A program made the position numbers and the translations under genes. Positions 15,836 through 27,357 of a stretch of 64,000 nt of DNA are shown here, in pieces. Within the stretch, counting starts at the first letter, position 1. Every line of letters starts with the position of its first letter. The stretch comes from Amycolatopsis palatopharyngis (GTDB lineage Bacteria; Actinomycetota; Actinomycetes; Mycobacteriales; Pseudonocardiaceae), in assembly GCF_003385185.1 (NCBI RefSeq), contig NZ_PQHZ01000016.1, positions 1-64,000 of the forward strand, in the 5' to 3' direction. The notes below the pieces were generated by a model. That model was given only the letters and a program-made list of their open reading frames with translations. It searched no databases and had not been told where the DNA came from.

Positions 15836-16687
15836 ATGGCGGATGGGAGACTCGCCTGCGTGGTGAACGCGACCTGCGATCCGATCCGGACCGATGATCC
15901 GAACGATCCTCGGCTCGACGACTTCCGTGATCTCACTACAGCCGACCGCAGGCCTGATCGTCCCGGCGGTCGTGGGTTCGTCATCGCCGAGGGCGCCGTG
16001 GTGGTCCGCAGACTGCTCGCCTCGCGCTATCCGGTGCGGGCCGTGCTGGGTGTGCCGAGGCGGATCGAGGAGCTCGCCGGGGACCTCGCTGGGGTCCGCG
16101 CGCCGGTGTACGAGACATCGGCGGACACCATGGCCAGCGTCGTGGGTTTCCATCTCAACCGGGGTGTGCTCGCGATCGCGGACAAGGCGGACCTGCCTTC
16201 GGCGGAGGAGATCGCGCGGAACGGCCGCATCCTCGCCGTGCTCGAAGGCGTCGGCGACCACGAGAACCTCGGCTCCATCTTCCGCAACGCCGCCGCACTC
16301 GGCGTGGACGGCGTCCTGCTCGGTCCACGCTGCTCCGACCCGCTGTACCGGCGCAGTGTGCGGGTGTCGATGGGCAATGTGCTCCGCGTGCCATTCGCGG
16401 CACTGCGCCCCTGGCCCGCGGGCCTGGAACTACTGCGCGAACAAGGTTTTCGCGTCGCGGCGATGACGCCGAGGCCCGGTTCGTTCTCCTTGCGCGAGTT
16501 GCGCGAGACGCGACCGGAGGGCGGGAGGATCGCGTTGCTGCTCGGTGCCGAGGGGCCAGGCCTCAGCGCCGAGGCGATCGATGCGGCGGACGTCGCCGTC
16601 CGGATCCCCATGGCCGACGGCGTCGACTCGCTCAACGTCGCCACCGCCGCTGCCGTTGGCTTCTACGAGCTCGCCGATCGTGGGTAG
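15836..16687 (+). CDS. TrmH-family RNA 2'-O-ribose methyltransferase (SpoU type)
   Basis: A 283-aa SPOUT methyltransferase that would 2'-O-methylate rRNA or tRNA using S-adenosylmethionine. The three family motifs are present: LEGVGDHENLGSIFRNAAAL (motif 1), LLLGAEGPGLS (motif 2) and RIPMADGVDSLNVATAAAV (motif 3, the knot). An N-terminal substrate-binding region precedes them (DDFRDLTTADRRP). Start choice is uncertain: ATG 15836 follows GGGAGCGGGCAGG, while GTG 15860 and GTG 15797 are alternatives. DUF2537 and sepH lie just downstream, a gene order also found in mycobacteria. The modified nucleotide is not predictable from sequence. Confidence 0.92.
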   Translation: MADGRLACVVNATCDPIRTDDPNDPRLDDFRDLTTADRRPDRPGGRGFVIAEGAVVVRRLLASRYPVRAVLGVPRRIEELAGDLAGVRAPVYETSADTMASVVGFHLNRGVLAIADKADLPSAEEIARNGRILAVLEGVGDHENLGSIFRNAAALGVDGVLLGPRCSDPLYRRSVRVSMGNVLRVPFAALRPWPAGLELLREQGFRVAAMTPRPGSFSLRELRETRPEGGRIALLLGAEGPGLSAEAIDAADVAVRIPMADGVDSLNVATAAAVGFYELADRG

Positions 16688-16724
16688 ATTGAGCCGCGGC
16701 CGCGGGCAGGACGGGAGTGAGCGA

Positions 16725-17336
16725 GTGGAGCTTCGGGTCAAGGGGGAGCGCCCGGTACTTGGGGCACACGGCAGGGAAGCTGATCCCCGTTCGGTCGCCC
16801 TCGATCTCGACCTCGCCGAAGCGCTGCACGAGTGGGCCAGGGTCGTTGCCGCGTTGCGACGTGCGAGTGCCGAGGCGGAGACCGAGGTCGAGGCGGCAAG
16901 GATGGTCTCGCAGCGAGGCCGTCAGCTCGCCGGGCGTGTCGCCGCCACCTTCGGCACCCCGGTGAACTACGTCGATCCGGTCAGCGGCGAGCCGCTGCTG
17001 GTGTCCCCGCCGGCTCGGCCTCCGATGACGTCCCGGCTGCTGCGGCGGTTGCTGGGTCCGGGCAGAATCGGCGAGGAACCGACGCCGTGGAGCACGGGTC
17101 TGGTGGTCGCGGCGTTCGCGGCGGTGGTGGCTGTCGTCGCGATGCTCGCGCTCGCGACGACGCTGGCAACGGAGACCTCGGGCTGGCTCGCGGTCGTCGC
17201 GGCGCTCGTGGTCACCGCGGGACTGGCCCCGTCGCTCTGGCTCGCACGCCGGCTGCCGGTCCTGCGCTGGCTGGTGCTCGGTACTGCCGTCGGCGTGGCC
17301 GTGTCCTGGATCGGGATACTGGTCATCGCGTTCTGA
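16725..17336 (+). CDS. DUF2537 membrane protein
   Basis: A 203-aa actinobacterial membrane protein of the DUF2537 family. A soluble N-terminal half (about residues 1-120, rich in Ala/Glu and likely helical: DLDLAEALHEWARVVAALRR) is followed by three hydrophobic spans: TGLVVAAFAAVVAVVAMLAL, GWLAVVAALVVTAGLAPSLW and VLGTAVGVAVSWIGILVIAF at the very C-terminus. The GTG at 16725 begins VELRVKGERP; the open frame extends further upstream but only as a shadow of the methyltransferase gene. It starts 38 bp after the TrmH stop, suggesting co-transcription. Function is unknown. Confidence 0.85.
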   Translation: MELRVKGERPVLGAHGREADPRSVALDLDLAEALHEWARVVAALRRASAEAETEVEAARMVSQRGRQLAGRVAATFGTPVNYVDPVSGEPLLVSPPARPPMTSRLLRRLLGPGRIGEEPTPWSTGLVVAAFAAVVAVVAMLALATTLATETSGWLAVVAALVVTAGLAPSLWLARRLPVLRWLVLGTAVGVAVSWIGILVIAF

Positions 17337-17392
17337 CTCGGCCTCGGAGCGAGGTGCGTCGAAACTGTCGGTGCCCGCCGGACAATCGAGTC

Positions 17393-17773
17393 ATGCCCGG
17401 CAAACAACAGGATCCGCTCGAGTCGCTGCGCAGGATCTGCCTCACGCTGCCGGAGTCCACGGAACGGCTCAGTCACGGCGAGCCCACCTGGTTCGTCCGA
17501 GGCAAGAAGACGTTCGTGACGTACGCGGATCACCATCACGACGACCGGCTGGGTTTCTGGTGTCCCGCGCCGCAGGGCGTGCAGGAGGAGCTCGTGGCGC
17601 AGGAGCCGGAGCGGTTCTACCGGCCGCCGTATGTCGGTCACCGGGGCTGGCTCGGTGTGCGTCTGGACGTCGACGTCGACTGGGCCGAGATCGCGCGAAT
17701 CGTCACCGACGCGTACCGCATGGTGGCGCCGAAACTGTTGATCGCTCGGCTGGACGCCGAGCAACGGAGGTGA
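17393..17773 (+). CDS. MmcQ/YjbR family DNA-binding-fold protein
   Basis: A 126-aa cytoplasmic protein of the MmcQ/YjbR-like superfamily. Visible hallmarks are ICLTLPESTERLSHGEPTWF (residues about 15-35), the strand KKTFVTYADHHHDDRLGFW, and YRPPYVGHRGWLGVRLD, ending in a helix (WAEIARIVTDAYRMVAPKLL). The fold resembles the CyaY/YjbR double-wing and some members may bind DNA, but no specific role is established. The ATG at 17393 has no clear ribosome-binding site. It converges on sepH, with only 8 bp between the two 3' ends. Confidence 0.85.
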   Translation: MPGKQQDPLESLRRICLTLPESTERLSHGEPTWFVRGKKTFVTYADHHHDDRLGFWCPAPQGVQEELVAQEPERFYRPPYVGHRGWLGVRLDVDVDWAEIARIVTDAYRMVAPKLLIARLDAEQRR

Positions 17774-17781
17774 TGCGAGGA

Positions 17782-18657
17782 TCAGCCGCGCTGCGAGCGA
17801 ACCCCGAGCAGTACGTCCTCCCACGCCGGGACCGTGGGGTGGCCCTTCCTGCCCTTGACAGCCTGCTTGCCCTGGTGTGCGGAACTGCCGTCGGCCTGCT
17901 CCTCCGGCGGGATCCGCGGGAACTCGGTGGTGTCGTCCTCTTCCGGTTCCGGAATTGGGGCCTCGATCACCGTCGCGCCCTGTTGACCGGTGCCGTGGTA
18001 GTCGAGCATCGGCTGGTCCGATTCCGGGGTTTCGCCGTCCTCGGGGCTGATCGAACGCAGTGTGCGTGGCGTCCGGTGGGCGTGCGGATCGAGCAGGGCC
18101 TCCGCGGGCTCGTCCAGAGCCACGACGGTCCCGCCGTGTGCTCCCGGCGAGAACGACCAGTGCGCCCGGTTCTCCGACCGCCCGGCCCGCCAGTGCAGTC
18201 CGACGACCCATTTGCCGTCATCTCCCCGCCAGGAGTCCCAGGTGGACTGTGTGTAGTCCTGCCCGCGGGTGCCGAACGCGTACGCGACGATCTCGCCGAG
18301 GGTCTGCACATCCGGGCCGTCCTCGCGGATCGGGTGCGCCTGCTGGGCGATTTCGGCGATGCGGGAGCGCTCCAGCAGGACGGGGTAGGCGAACCGCTCC
18401 ACCCGCTGCACGGGCACACCGGCACTGCTCGCCACCTGCTCGACGGATTCACCGCCGCGGATTCTGGTCTGGATCTCACGTGGACGCATCTGGCTCTCCA
18501 GCTCGATCTCGATCTGGCCGAGGCGAGTGATGTCACCACGGGCGGCCGCGCGAAGCCGTTCGTCGGCCGGCAGCAGGAAGCGGTCACGGCTCGCGGGGTC
18601 TTCGCACACGATGGACTTACCGTCCTCGTGTAGCCCCACTACCCGTAGCGCCCGCAT
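17782..18657 (-). CDS. sepH: SepH, septation regulator (DUF3071)
   Basis: A 291-aa homologue of SepH, the actinobacterial cell-division protein that binds FtsZ and promotes its assembly. Residues 1-60 form the conserved DUF3071 start (MRALRVVGLHEDGKSIVCED), and 60-92 hold a helix-turn-helix-like segment (RGGESVEQVASSAGVPVQRV). The middle region has the conserved WDSWRGDDGKWVVGLHWRAG block, and the C-terminal 100 residues are low-complexity, acidic and proline-rich, as in known SepH proteins. GGGAGGACGGC precedes the ATG at 18657. It lies next to serC, a conserved mycobacterial arrangement. Confidence 0.92.
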   Translation of the reverse strand: MRALRVVGLHEDGKSIVCEDPASRDRFLLPADERLRAAARGDITRLGQIEIELESQMRPREIQTRIRGGESVEQVASSAGVPVQRVERFAYPVLLERSRIAEIAQQAHPIREDGPDVQTLGEIVAYAFGTRGQDYTQSTWDSWRGDDGKWVVGLHWRAGRSENRAHWSFSPGAHGGTVVALDEPAEALLDPHAHRTPRTLRSISPEDGETPESDQPMLDYHGTGQQGATVIEAPIPEPEEDDTTEFPRIPPEEQADGSSAHQGKQAVKGRKGHPTVPAWEDVLLGVRSQRG

Positions 18658-18808
18658 GCCGTCCTCCCGAATACTTCACCTTTGTGGGTGCCTACGTTAG
18701 GGCGGCGCGTCGGCTTGACGCGCGAGGCGCGCCGAGTTGTCACCCATCCGACCATGATCTTGACCCAGGTGAGGGGTACTCGCACGGCGACACGGGCGCT
18801 GTGGCGGC

Positions 18809-18857
18809 AAAAAAATGTGTCCGCTGTGGGCGGCTGTGCCGGATGAATGCCCACAGC
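18809..18857 (-). terminator. Rho-independent terminator of serC
   Basis: Read on the minus strand, GCTGTGGGC (18857-18849) pairs with GCCCACAGC (18831-18823). After the stem comes GGACACA and then a run of seven T (18815-18809). It is 22 bp beyond the serC stop codon and also marks the upstream edge of the sepH promoter region (18658-18808). Confidence 0.85.
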
Positions 18858-18878
18858 ACCCGTGTCTGCCAAGCCCGA

Positions 18879-21453
<2,575 letters not shown>

Positions 21454-21457
<4 letters not shown>

Positions 21458-23217
21458 TCTGCCGGGATTTTCGCCTGCTTGCGCAGCCGCAGGATGATCA
21501 GTGCGAGAGCCGCGCCGATCAGCACCAGCAGCACGGTGCCCGCGTTCAGGCCCGGTCCGTTGGCCAGGACGAAACCGAGGGCGCCTGCCGAGAGGCAGTA
21601 GTAGATCATCGGGAAGATGGTCTTGCGGATCAGGTCGCCTTCCCGGCCGAGCAGTCCGACCGTCGCCGAGGCCGCAACGACGTTGTGCACGGTGATCATG
21701 TTCCCCGCTGCACCGCCGACCGCCTGGGATGCCACGACGGTTTCCGGCGGAACGCCGATCTGCTCGCCGGTCGAGAACTGGAACAGCGAGAACATCAAGT
21801 TGCTCACCGTGTTGCTGCCCGCGACGAAGGCGCCGAGCGCGCCGATCCACGGCGCGAGCAGTGGCCAGGCATCCCCCGCGATCGAGGCGGCGCCGTCGGC
21901 GAGCGTGAGCGGCATGCTCTCGTACCCCGAGCCGTTGATCTCGGAGTTGATGAAGATCCGTACGAGCGGGAGGGCGAACAGCAACGCGACGGCGGCGCCG
22001 GCGATCTGTTTGCCCGCTATCTGCCAGGAGGCCCGGATTTGCGAGCCGCTCATCCGGTGCAGGGCATAGGCGCTGACGCTCGCCACGATCAGGATGAACC
22101 CGGGCAGGTAGAACGGCTGCAGGCTTTCCGCCACCTCGGTGCCGAAAATGGCGTCGAAGTCGATCGACAGGCCCGTGAGGAACTCCTTCACCGGCGTGAC
22201 CGTCCTGGTGAGCACCAGCAGTGCCGCGACGAGCAGGTACGGCGCCCAGGCGCGCAACGGGTGCATCGTCCTGCCTGCCACGTCGCCGTCCGGCTGGACA
22301 TTGCCCGTCCAGCGGTCTTCCCAGCGCTCGCGTGCCGGGAAGTCCCACGGCTGCTCGGGCAGGAAGAGTCCCCGCCGGGCCGCGGTGACCACGATGGTCA
22401 GGCCGATGAGGCCACCGAGTAGTGCGGGGAACTCCGGGCCGAGCAACGCGGCGACCGCCACGTAGGGGACGGTCATCGCGAACGCGGCGAACAACGCGAA
22501 CCGCCACACCCGCAGACCCTCGCCGAACCTGCGGCGTTCACCGAAGAATCCGGTGAGCATGCACGCCAGGAACAGCGGGATCAGGGTGCCGATGACGGCG
22601 TGCATGATCGCGGCGTCGAGCGCGATGCGGGAGACGTACTCCGGCATATCGACCCCGAGTACCGAGATTCGCTGCTCGACGGCGCTGCTTCCGGCGAGGC
22701 CGTCGTTGACGCCGACCAGGATCGGGGTGCCGACCGCGCCGAACGTGACCGGTGTGCTCTGGATGACCAGCCCGACCATGACCGCGGCCATCGCGGGGAA
22801 GCCGAGGGCGAGCAGCAGCGGCGCCACCACAGCGGCGGGGGTACCGAAGCCGGATGCGCCCTCGATGAAGCTGCCGAACAGCCAGCCGATGATGATCGCC
22901 TGGATCCGCCGGTCGGGGCTGATGTCGGTGAAGGTGGCCCGGATCGAGGCCATCGCCCCGCTCTTGCTCAACGTGCCGAGCAGCAGCAGTGCGCCGAAGA
23001 CGATGTAGAGCAGGCCGACGGCGAGGATCAATCCCTCCACCCCGGAGGCGGCGATGACGACGGCGTCGACGTCCCAGACGAAGGCCGCGGCCAGCACGAC
23101 CACGACAAAGCCGACCGGCATGGCGTACTTCGCGGGCCAGCGCAGACCGACGAGCAGGATTCCGATGATCGCGATCGGTGCCAGCGCGACCGCGCTGAGA
23201 ACGGCGAGGTTGTCCAT
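21454..23217 (-). CDS. lctP: L-lactate permease (LctP family)
   Basis: A 587-aa polytopic membrane protein of the LctP lactate/glycolate:proton symporter family. Characteristic segments are [34 protein letters not shown] and the C-terminal [16 protein letters not shown] and [14 protein letters not shown] blocks; about thirteen spans are visible. The ATG at 23217 has AAGGGTGG 7 nt upstream. An in-frame ATG at 23271 exists but a likely -10 element TCTAAC (23279-23274, minus strand) would place transcription start between the two. The following serine hydrolase overlaps by 4 bp, so lactate uptake and that hydrolase are expressed together. It diverges from ephD across a region with three palindromes. 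Confidence 0.93.
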
Positions 23218-23343
23218 GCCCGAACCACCCTTCGGCCAGTCTTCCGCATGACGGAATGTCGCTTCCGCCATATCGTTAGACAGGCAAAGATTCCAGTGAC
23301 GGCCATCACCGTCAACCCCCGCCTCGCCCGCGCCACCCCTCCC

Positions 23344-23449
23344 GCACTTTCCCGGGAAAGCGCGAGGCGGGTGCAGGTCGCGGGGCCGGAACTCCGCACT
23401 TTCCCGGGAAAGTGCGAGGGGTGGGGCCGCGCTTTTCCGGGAAAGTGCG
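23344..23449. repeat. Three TTTCCCGGGAAA-family palindromes
   Basis: Copies at 23344-23363 (arms GCACTTTCCC/GGGAAAGCGC, one mismatch), 23395-23416 (perfect 22 bp, CGCACTTTCCC/GGGAAAGTGCG) and 23430-23449 (degenerate, two bases shorter). They fill most of the 333-bp gap between the divergent lactate permease and ephD starts. Confidence 0.9.
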
Positions 23450-23550
23450 GGTCAGGTGAGCGGGTGGGTCGGAGACATCGGGGCCACGCTCTCGTTGAAC
23501 CCGGCTGTCCGGCGGACGACGGACAGCGTCTTGTTGACAGATTGTCTAAT

Positions 23551-25305
23551 ATGACTCCCGTGGCTTTCGACGAGCGATCCCAGAGCTGGGTAACGGCGAG
23601 TGATGGAGTGCGCCTCTCGGTGCGCGCGAGCGGCCCGGAGGGCCAGCCGGTCTTGCTGTGTGTCCACGGCTATCCGGACAACGGCTCGATGTGGGACGGC
23701 GTGACCGCGGAACTGCGCGAGCGGTTCCGCGTGGTCGTCTACGACGTGCGCGGCGCGGGCGAGTCGGACAAGCCTCGCGAACGGGCCGCTTACCGGCTCG
23801 ATCAGCTCGCCGACGACCTCGCCGAGGTCGCCGAAGCGGCCAGCCCCGGCCGGCCGGTCCATCTGCTGGCGCACGACTGGGGGTCCATCCAGGCCTGGCA
23901 CGCGGTGACCGGCGAGCGGATGCGCGGCCGGATCGCCTCGTACACCTCGATTTCCGGTCCCGATCTCGATCACGCGGGCGCCTGGTTCCGCGCCCAGCTG
24001 CGACCCAGCCCCCGCGCGCTGCGAAATGCCCTGCGGCAATTCCTGCACTCCGGCTACATCGCGGCCTTTCAGCTACCGGTGCTCCCCGAGCTGTTCTGGC
24101 GCTTGGGCATCATGCGCCGGATCATCACCGCACTCGAGCCGGCCGAACCCGCCCCAGACACATCGGACGGTATCCACGGGCTGCAGTTGTACCGGGCGAA
24201 CATGCTGCCGAGGCTCGGTCGGCCGCGACCGCGTGTCGCCGACCTGCCGGTGCAGGTGCTCGCCCCGTCACGCGACCACTACGTCAGCCCTCCTCTGCAG
24301 ACCGAAATCGGTAAATGGGTTCCCGATCTGCGCGTCCGCCCGGTCACGGGTGGGCACTGGATCACCAGGGAGAAGCCGGAGCTGGTCGCACGGGCGGCGG
24401 CGGAGTTGATCGACAGCGTGGAAGGCGGCCACGAGGCGCGCGCCCTGCGCCGGACCAGGGTCACCCCGGCCGGCACCAGGAGTGCCCGCTTTCCCGGCAG
24501 GCTGGTGGTGGTCACCGGAGCGGGTAGCGGCATCGGCAGGGCGACGGCTCTGGCTTTCGCCGAGCAGGGCGCCGACATTGTGGTGACCGATGTGGACGCC
24601 GCCGCGGCCGCGGAGACTGTCGCACTCGCACGCAAGCACGGGGTGACGGCCGCGGAGTACACAGTGGACGCCGCGGACGGGGAGGCCGTACGCGAGTTCG
24701 CCGCCCGCGTTCGCGCCGAACACGGCGTGCCCGACATCGTGGTGAACAACGCGGGCATCGCCGTCTCGGGGTCCTTCTTGGACACCAGTGAACAGGACTG
24801 GCAGCGCGTTATCGACGTGAACCTCTGGGGCGTGATCCACGGCTGCCGGGTCTTCGCCGAGCAGCTCGTCGAACGCGGTGAAGGCGGGCACATCGTCAAC
24901 CTCGCCTCGGCCGCCGCCTTCACGCCGTCGAAGATCCTGTCCGCCTATGCCACCACGAAGTCGGCCGTGCTCATGCTGAGCGAGTGCCTGCGTGCGGAAC
25001 TGTTCCACGAGAACATCGGAGTCACGGCTGTCTGCCCTGGCATCGTGCACACCAATATCACCAGCACCACTCGGTTTGTCGGCGTGGACGGCGCGGAGCA
25101 GGCCCGCAGGCAACGGTCCGCCACCGGTATGTACGCCAAGCGCGGCTTCGGTCCGGACAAGGTAGCTCGCGACATCCTCCGCGCCGTGGAGCGCGACATC
25201 GCACTTCAACCGTCCACTCCGGAGGCAAAGGCGGCCTTGGTGCTGTCCCGGCTGACGCCGGGTGTGTTGCGCGCTACCGCCAGGCTGGATCCAACGGCGA
25301 AGTGA
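23551..25305 (+). CDS. ephD: EphD-like alpha/beta hydrolase fused to short-chain dehydrogenase
   Basis: A 584-aa two-domain enzyme. Residues 1-290 are an alpha/beta hydrolase of epoxide-hydrolase type: oxyanion motif HGYPDN at about 39-44, nucleophile Asp in HDWGS at about 108-112, catalytic His in TGGHWITREKPE near 270. Residues 310-584 are a short-chain dehydrogenase: NAD(P) motif TGAGSGIG from about 322, NNAGI at about 397, catalytic YATTK at 466-470. This is the architecture of mycobacterial EphD, implicated in lipid/mycolic-acid-type modification. The start has no ribosome-binding site: ATG 23551 directly follows TCTAAT, which could be a -10, in which case GTG 23560 on a leaderless mRNA is the true start. 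The TetR gene downstream overlaps by 4 bp (GTGA). Confidence 0.9.
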   Translation: MTPVAFDERSQSWVTASDGVRLSVRASGPEGQPVLLCVHGYPDNGSMWDGVTAELRERFRVVVYDVRGAGESDKPRERAAYRLDQLADDLAEVAEAASPGRPVHLLAHDWGSIQAWHAVTGERMRGRIASYTSISGPDLDHAGAWFRAQLRPSPRALRNALRQFLHSGYIAAFQLPVLPELFWRLGIMRRIITALEPAEPAPDTSDGIHGLQLYRANMLPRLGRPRPRVADLPVQVLAPSRDHYVSPPLQTEIGKWVPDLRVRPVTGGHWITREKPELVARAAAELIDSVEGGHEARALRRTRVTPAGTRSARFPGRLVVVTGAGSGIGRATALAFAEQGADIVVTDVDAAAAAETVALARKHGVTAAEYTVDAADGEAVREFAARVRAEHGVPDIVVNNAGIAVSGSFLDTSEQDWQRVIDVNLWGVIHGCRVFAEQLVERGEGGHIVNLASAAAFTPSKILSAYATTKSAVLMLSECLRAELFHENIGVTAVCPGIVHTNITSTTRFVGVDGAEQARRQRSATGMYAKRGFGPDKVARDILRAVERDIALQPSTPEAKAALVLSRLTPGVLRATARLDPTAK

Positions 25306-25988
25306 GCAGGACGAACGCGGACAAGCCCCGGCGGATGTCGCCGGAGGCCCGCAGGCAGGATCTCATCTCGGCCGCGCTGGAACTCTTCGGCAGCAGGCCG
25401 CCGGAGGATGTCTCGGTGGATGACGTCGTCGCGCGGGCGGGAGTGTCCCGGCCGCTGTTCTACCGCTACTTCTCCAGTGTCCGGGAACTGCATCTCGCCG
25501 CGCTGCGCTCGGTCACCGACGGGTTGATCGACCGGCTGGCTCTGCGCGAGGAAGGGACGCCGACGCAGCGGCTGCGGGCCGCCGTGCGCGGGCTCATCGA
25601 AGTCGCGGGCGAGTACCGCGCCGGGTACGTCGCGCTGCTGCGCAGTGGTTCCGTGGTCGCGACCTCGGAGACCAACGCCGTGGTGGACCAGGTCCGCAAC
25701 CGCGCGGTCGAGGTGATCCTGGACGAGACCGGTGTCGCTGACCCCTCGCCGCTACTGCTCGCGACCCTGCGCTGCTGGACGGCGGTGGTCGAGGGCGCGC
25801 TGCTCACCTGGTTGCAGGAGGGCATCCCGCGGCAAGTGGAACTCGACCGCTGGCTGGTGGATCAGCTCGTCGCCATGCTTTCCGCCACCGCCGCCCATGA
25901 TGCGGCGACGGCGGCGGTGATGAGCATCTCTCAGAGCTCGTTCCAGCCTTCGACCTCCTGCGGGCTACGCGGGCCGGGACCCACATAG
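25302..25988 (+). CDS. TetR-family regulator coupled to ephD
   Basis: A 228-aa TetR regulator. The helix-turn-helix is VSVDDVVARAGVSRPLFYRY followed by FSSVRELHLAAL (about residues 38-70). The ligand domain contains RCWTAVVEGALLTWLQEG. The GTG at 25302 overlaps the ephD stop in GTGA, so it is translated from the ephD message and most likely regulates that operon. Its C-terminal 58 bp overlap the 3' end of citA on the other strand, an unusually long convergent overlap; the last 20 residues (SSFQPSTSCGLRGPGPT) are therefore antisense to conserved citA sequence and may be an unselected extension. Confidence 0.88.
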   Translation: MSRTNADKPRRMSPEARRQDLISAALELFGSRPPEDVSVDDVVARAGVSRPLFYRYFSSVRELHLAALRSVTDGLIDRLALREEGTPTQRLRAAVRGLIEVAGEYRAGYVALLRSGSVVATSETNAVVDQVRNRAVEVILDETGVADPSPLLLATLRCWTAVVEGALLTWLQEGIPRQVELDRWLVDQLVAMLSATAAHDAATAAVMSISQSSFQPSTSCGLRGPGPT

Positions 25989-27079
25989 GACGCTGACGGC
26001 CGCACGAGGCGTCCAGTGCGCTTCTGCTCCAGAATGTGTGCCGCCCAGCCCGCGGTGCGGGCAGAGGTGAACATCGCGGGCATCATGTGCGGCGGCACCT
26101 GGGCGAAGTCCAGGATGACCGCTGCCCAGAACTCGACGTTGGTCTCGATCGCCCGATCGGGCCTGCGCTCGCGCAGCTCGGCCAGTGCGGCCTGTTCCAG
26201 CGCGGCGGCCGCCTCGTAGCGCTCGGCGCCCAGTTCCTGGCAGGTCCGGCGCAACACCCTGGCGCGTGGGTCCTCGGCCCGGTACACCCGGTGCCCGAAT
26301 CCCATCAGCCGCTCCTTGCGGTCGAGGATGCCCTTGACGACCGCTCGGGCGTCGCCGGTCCGTTCGGCCTCGGCGATCATCGGCAGCACGCGGGCGGGTG
26401 CGCCACCATGCAGCGGGCCGGACATCGCGCCGATGGCACCGGACATCGCCGCGGCTACGTCGGCTCCGGTGGAGGCGATGACCCGGGCGGTGAAGGTGGA
26501 CGCGTTCAGCCCGTGCTCGGCGGCGGACACCCAGTAGGCGTCCACGGCCTTCACGTGTGCCGGGTCCGGCTCGCCGCGCCAGCGCGTCATGAACCGCTCG
26601 GTGATCGAGGCCGCCTCGTCCACCGTGGACTGCGGCACCGCGGGCTGACCGATTCCCCGGGCGGACTGGGCCACGTAGGACAGTGCCATCACCGAGGCGC
26701 GCGCCAGCTGGTCACGGGCGGCCTCGTCGCTGATGTCGAGCAGCGGCTGGTAGCCCCAGATCGGGGCGAGCATGGCGAGTGCTGCCTGGACGTCAACCCG
26801 CACATCACCGGTGTGCACCGGGATCGGGAACGCTTCCGCGGGCGGCAGGCCCTGACCGAACCGGCCGTCGACGAGCAGGCCCCACACGTCGCCGAAGGTC
26901 ACCTTGCCGGCGAGGTCTTCGATGTCCACGCCGCGGTAGCGCAGCGCGCCACCGTCCCTGTCGGGTTCGGCGATCTCCGTGCGGAAGGCGACGACGCCCT
27001 CCAGACCGGGCCGGAACCCGTCGTCGGGCTGCTCGGCAGTGGCAGGCTGACCGTTTGAGACAGGCGTGGGCGTCGTCAT
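25931..27079 (-). CDS. citA: Citrate synthase 2 (CitA type)
   Basis: A 382-aa citrate synthase of the short CitA type, condensing oxaloacetate and acetyl-CoA (or propionyl-CoA, acting as methylcitrate synthase in some relatives). Catalytic residues are His in AMSGPLHGGAPARV, His in GFGHRVYRAEDPRAR and Asp in VILDFAQVPPHMM. It has citrate synthase blocks LRYRGVDIEDL and SAAEHGLNASTFTARV. The ATG at 27079 (MTTPTPVSNGQPATAEQ) is chosen over a longer frame to 27229. A second, longer citrate synthase (gltA) lies at 38.5 kb. In M. tuberculosis citA and gltA2 are also near neighbours. Confidence 0.94.
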   Translation of the reverse strand: MTTPTPVSNGQPATAEQPDDGFRPGLEGVVAFRTEIAEPDRDGGALRYRGVDIEDLAGKVTFGDVWGLLVDGRFGQGLPPAEAFPIPVHTGDVRVDVQAALAMLAPIWGYQPLLDISDEAARDQLARASVMALSYVAQSARGIGQPAVPQSTVDEAASITERFMTRWRGEPDPAHVKAVDAYWVSAAEHGLNASTFTARVIASTGADVAAAMSGAIGAMSGPLHGGAPARVLPMIAEAERTGDARAVVKGILDRKERLMGFGHRVYRAEDPRARVLRRTCQELGAERYEAAAALEQAALAELRERRPDRAIETNVEFWAAVILDFAQVPPHMMPAMFTSARTAGWAAHILEQKRTGRLVRPSASYVGPGPRSPQEVEGWNEL

Positions 27080-27292
27080 GGGAGAAGACCTTTCGATACG
27101 CGTTCCCCGGCAAGTTCTCTCGTCAAGCGTGCGGGGGCGAGGCGTATGGCGTGCCCCATCGCACGGTTGGACAAACAGTGCCCCTCCGACGGCCCGGGAG
27201 CAATCGAAACAAGTGGTGCTTTCGGTCACGATTACGAGAACGATTCAGTGCAACAGGTCCTTGGACGGCAAATTCTGCGCCTCGGCAGCGAG

Positions 27293-27343
27293 AACTCGCC
27301 GACGAATCCCCTATAGAACGGTGCGGGAATTCGTCGGCGAGTT
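27293..27343. terminator. Hairpin downstream of secreted lipase
   Basis: AACTCGCCGACGAAT (27293-27307) pairs perfectly with ATTCGTCGGCGAGTT (27329-27343); loop 21 nt. It lies 15 bp beyond the lipase stop. The rest of the 278-bp gap (27080-27292) should hold the citA promoter; I see no clear element there. Confidence 0.8.
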
Positions 27344-27357
27344 ACCGGCGGGCGGGA

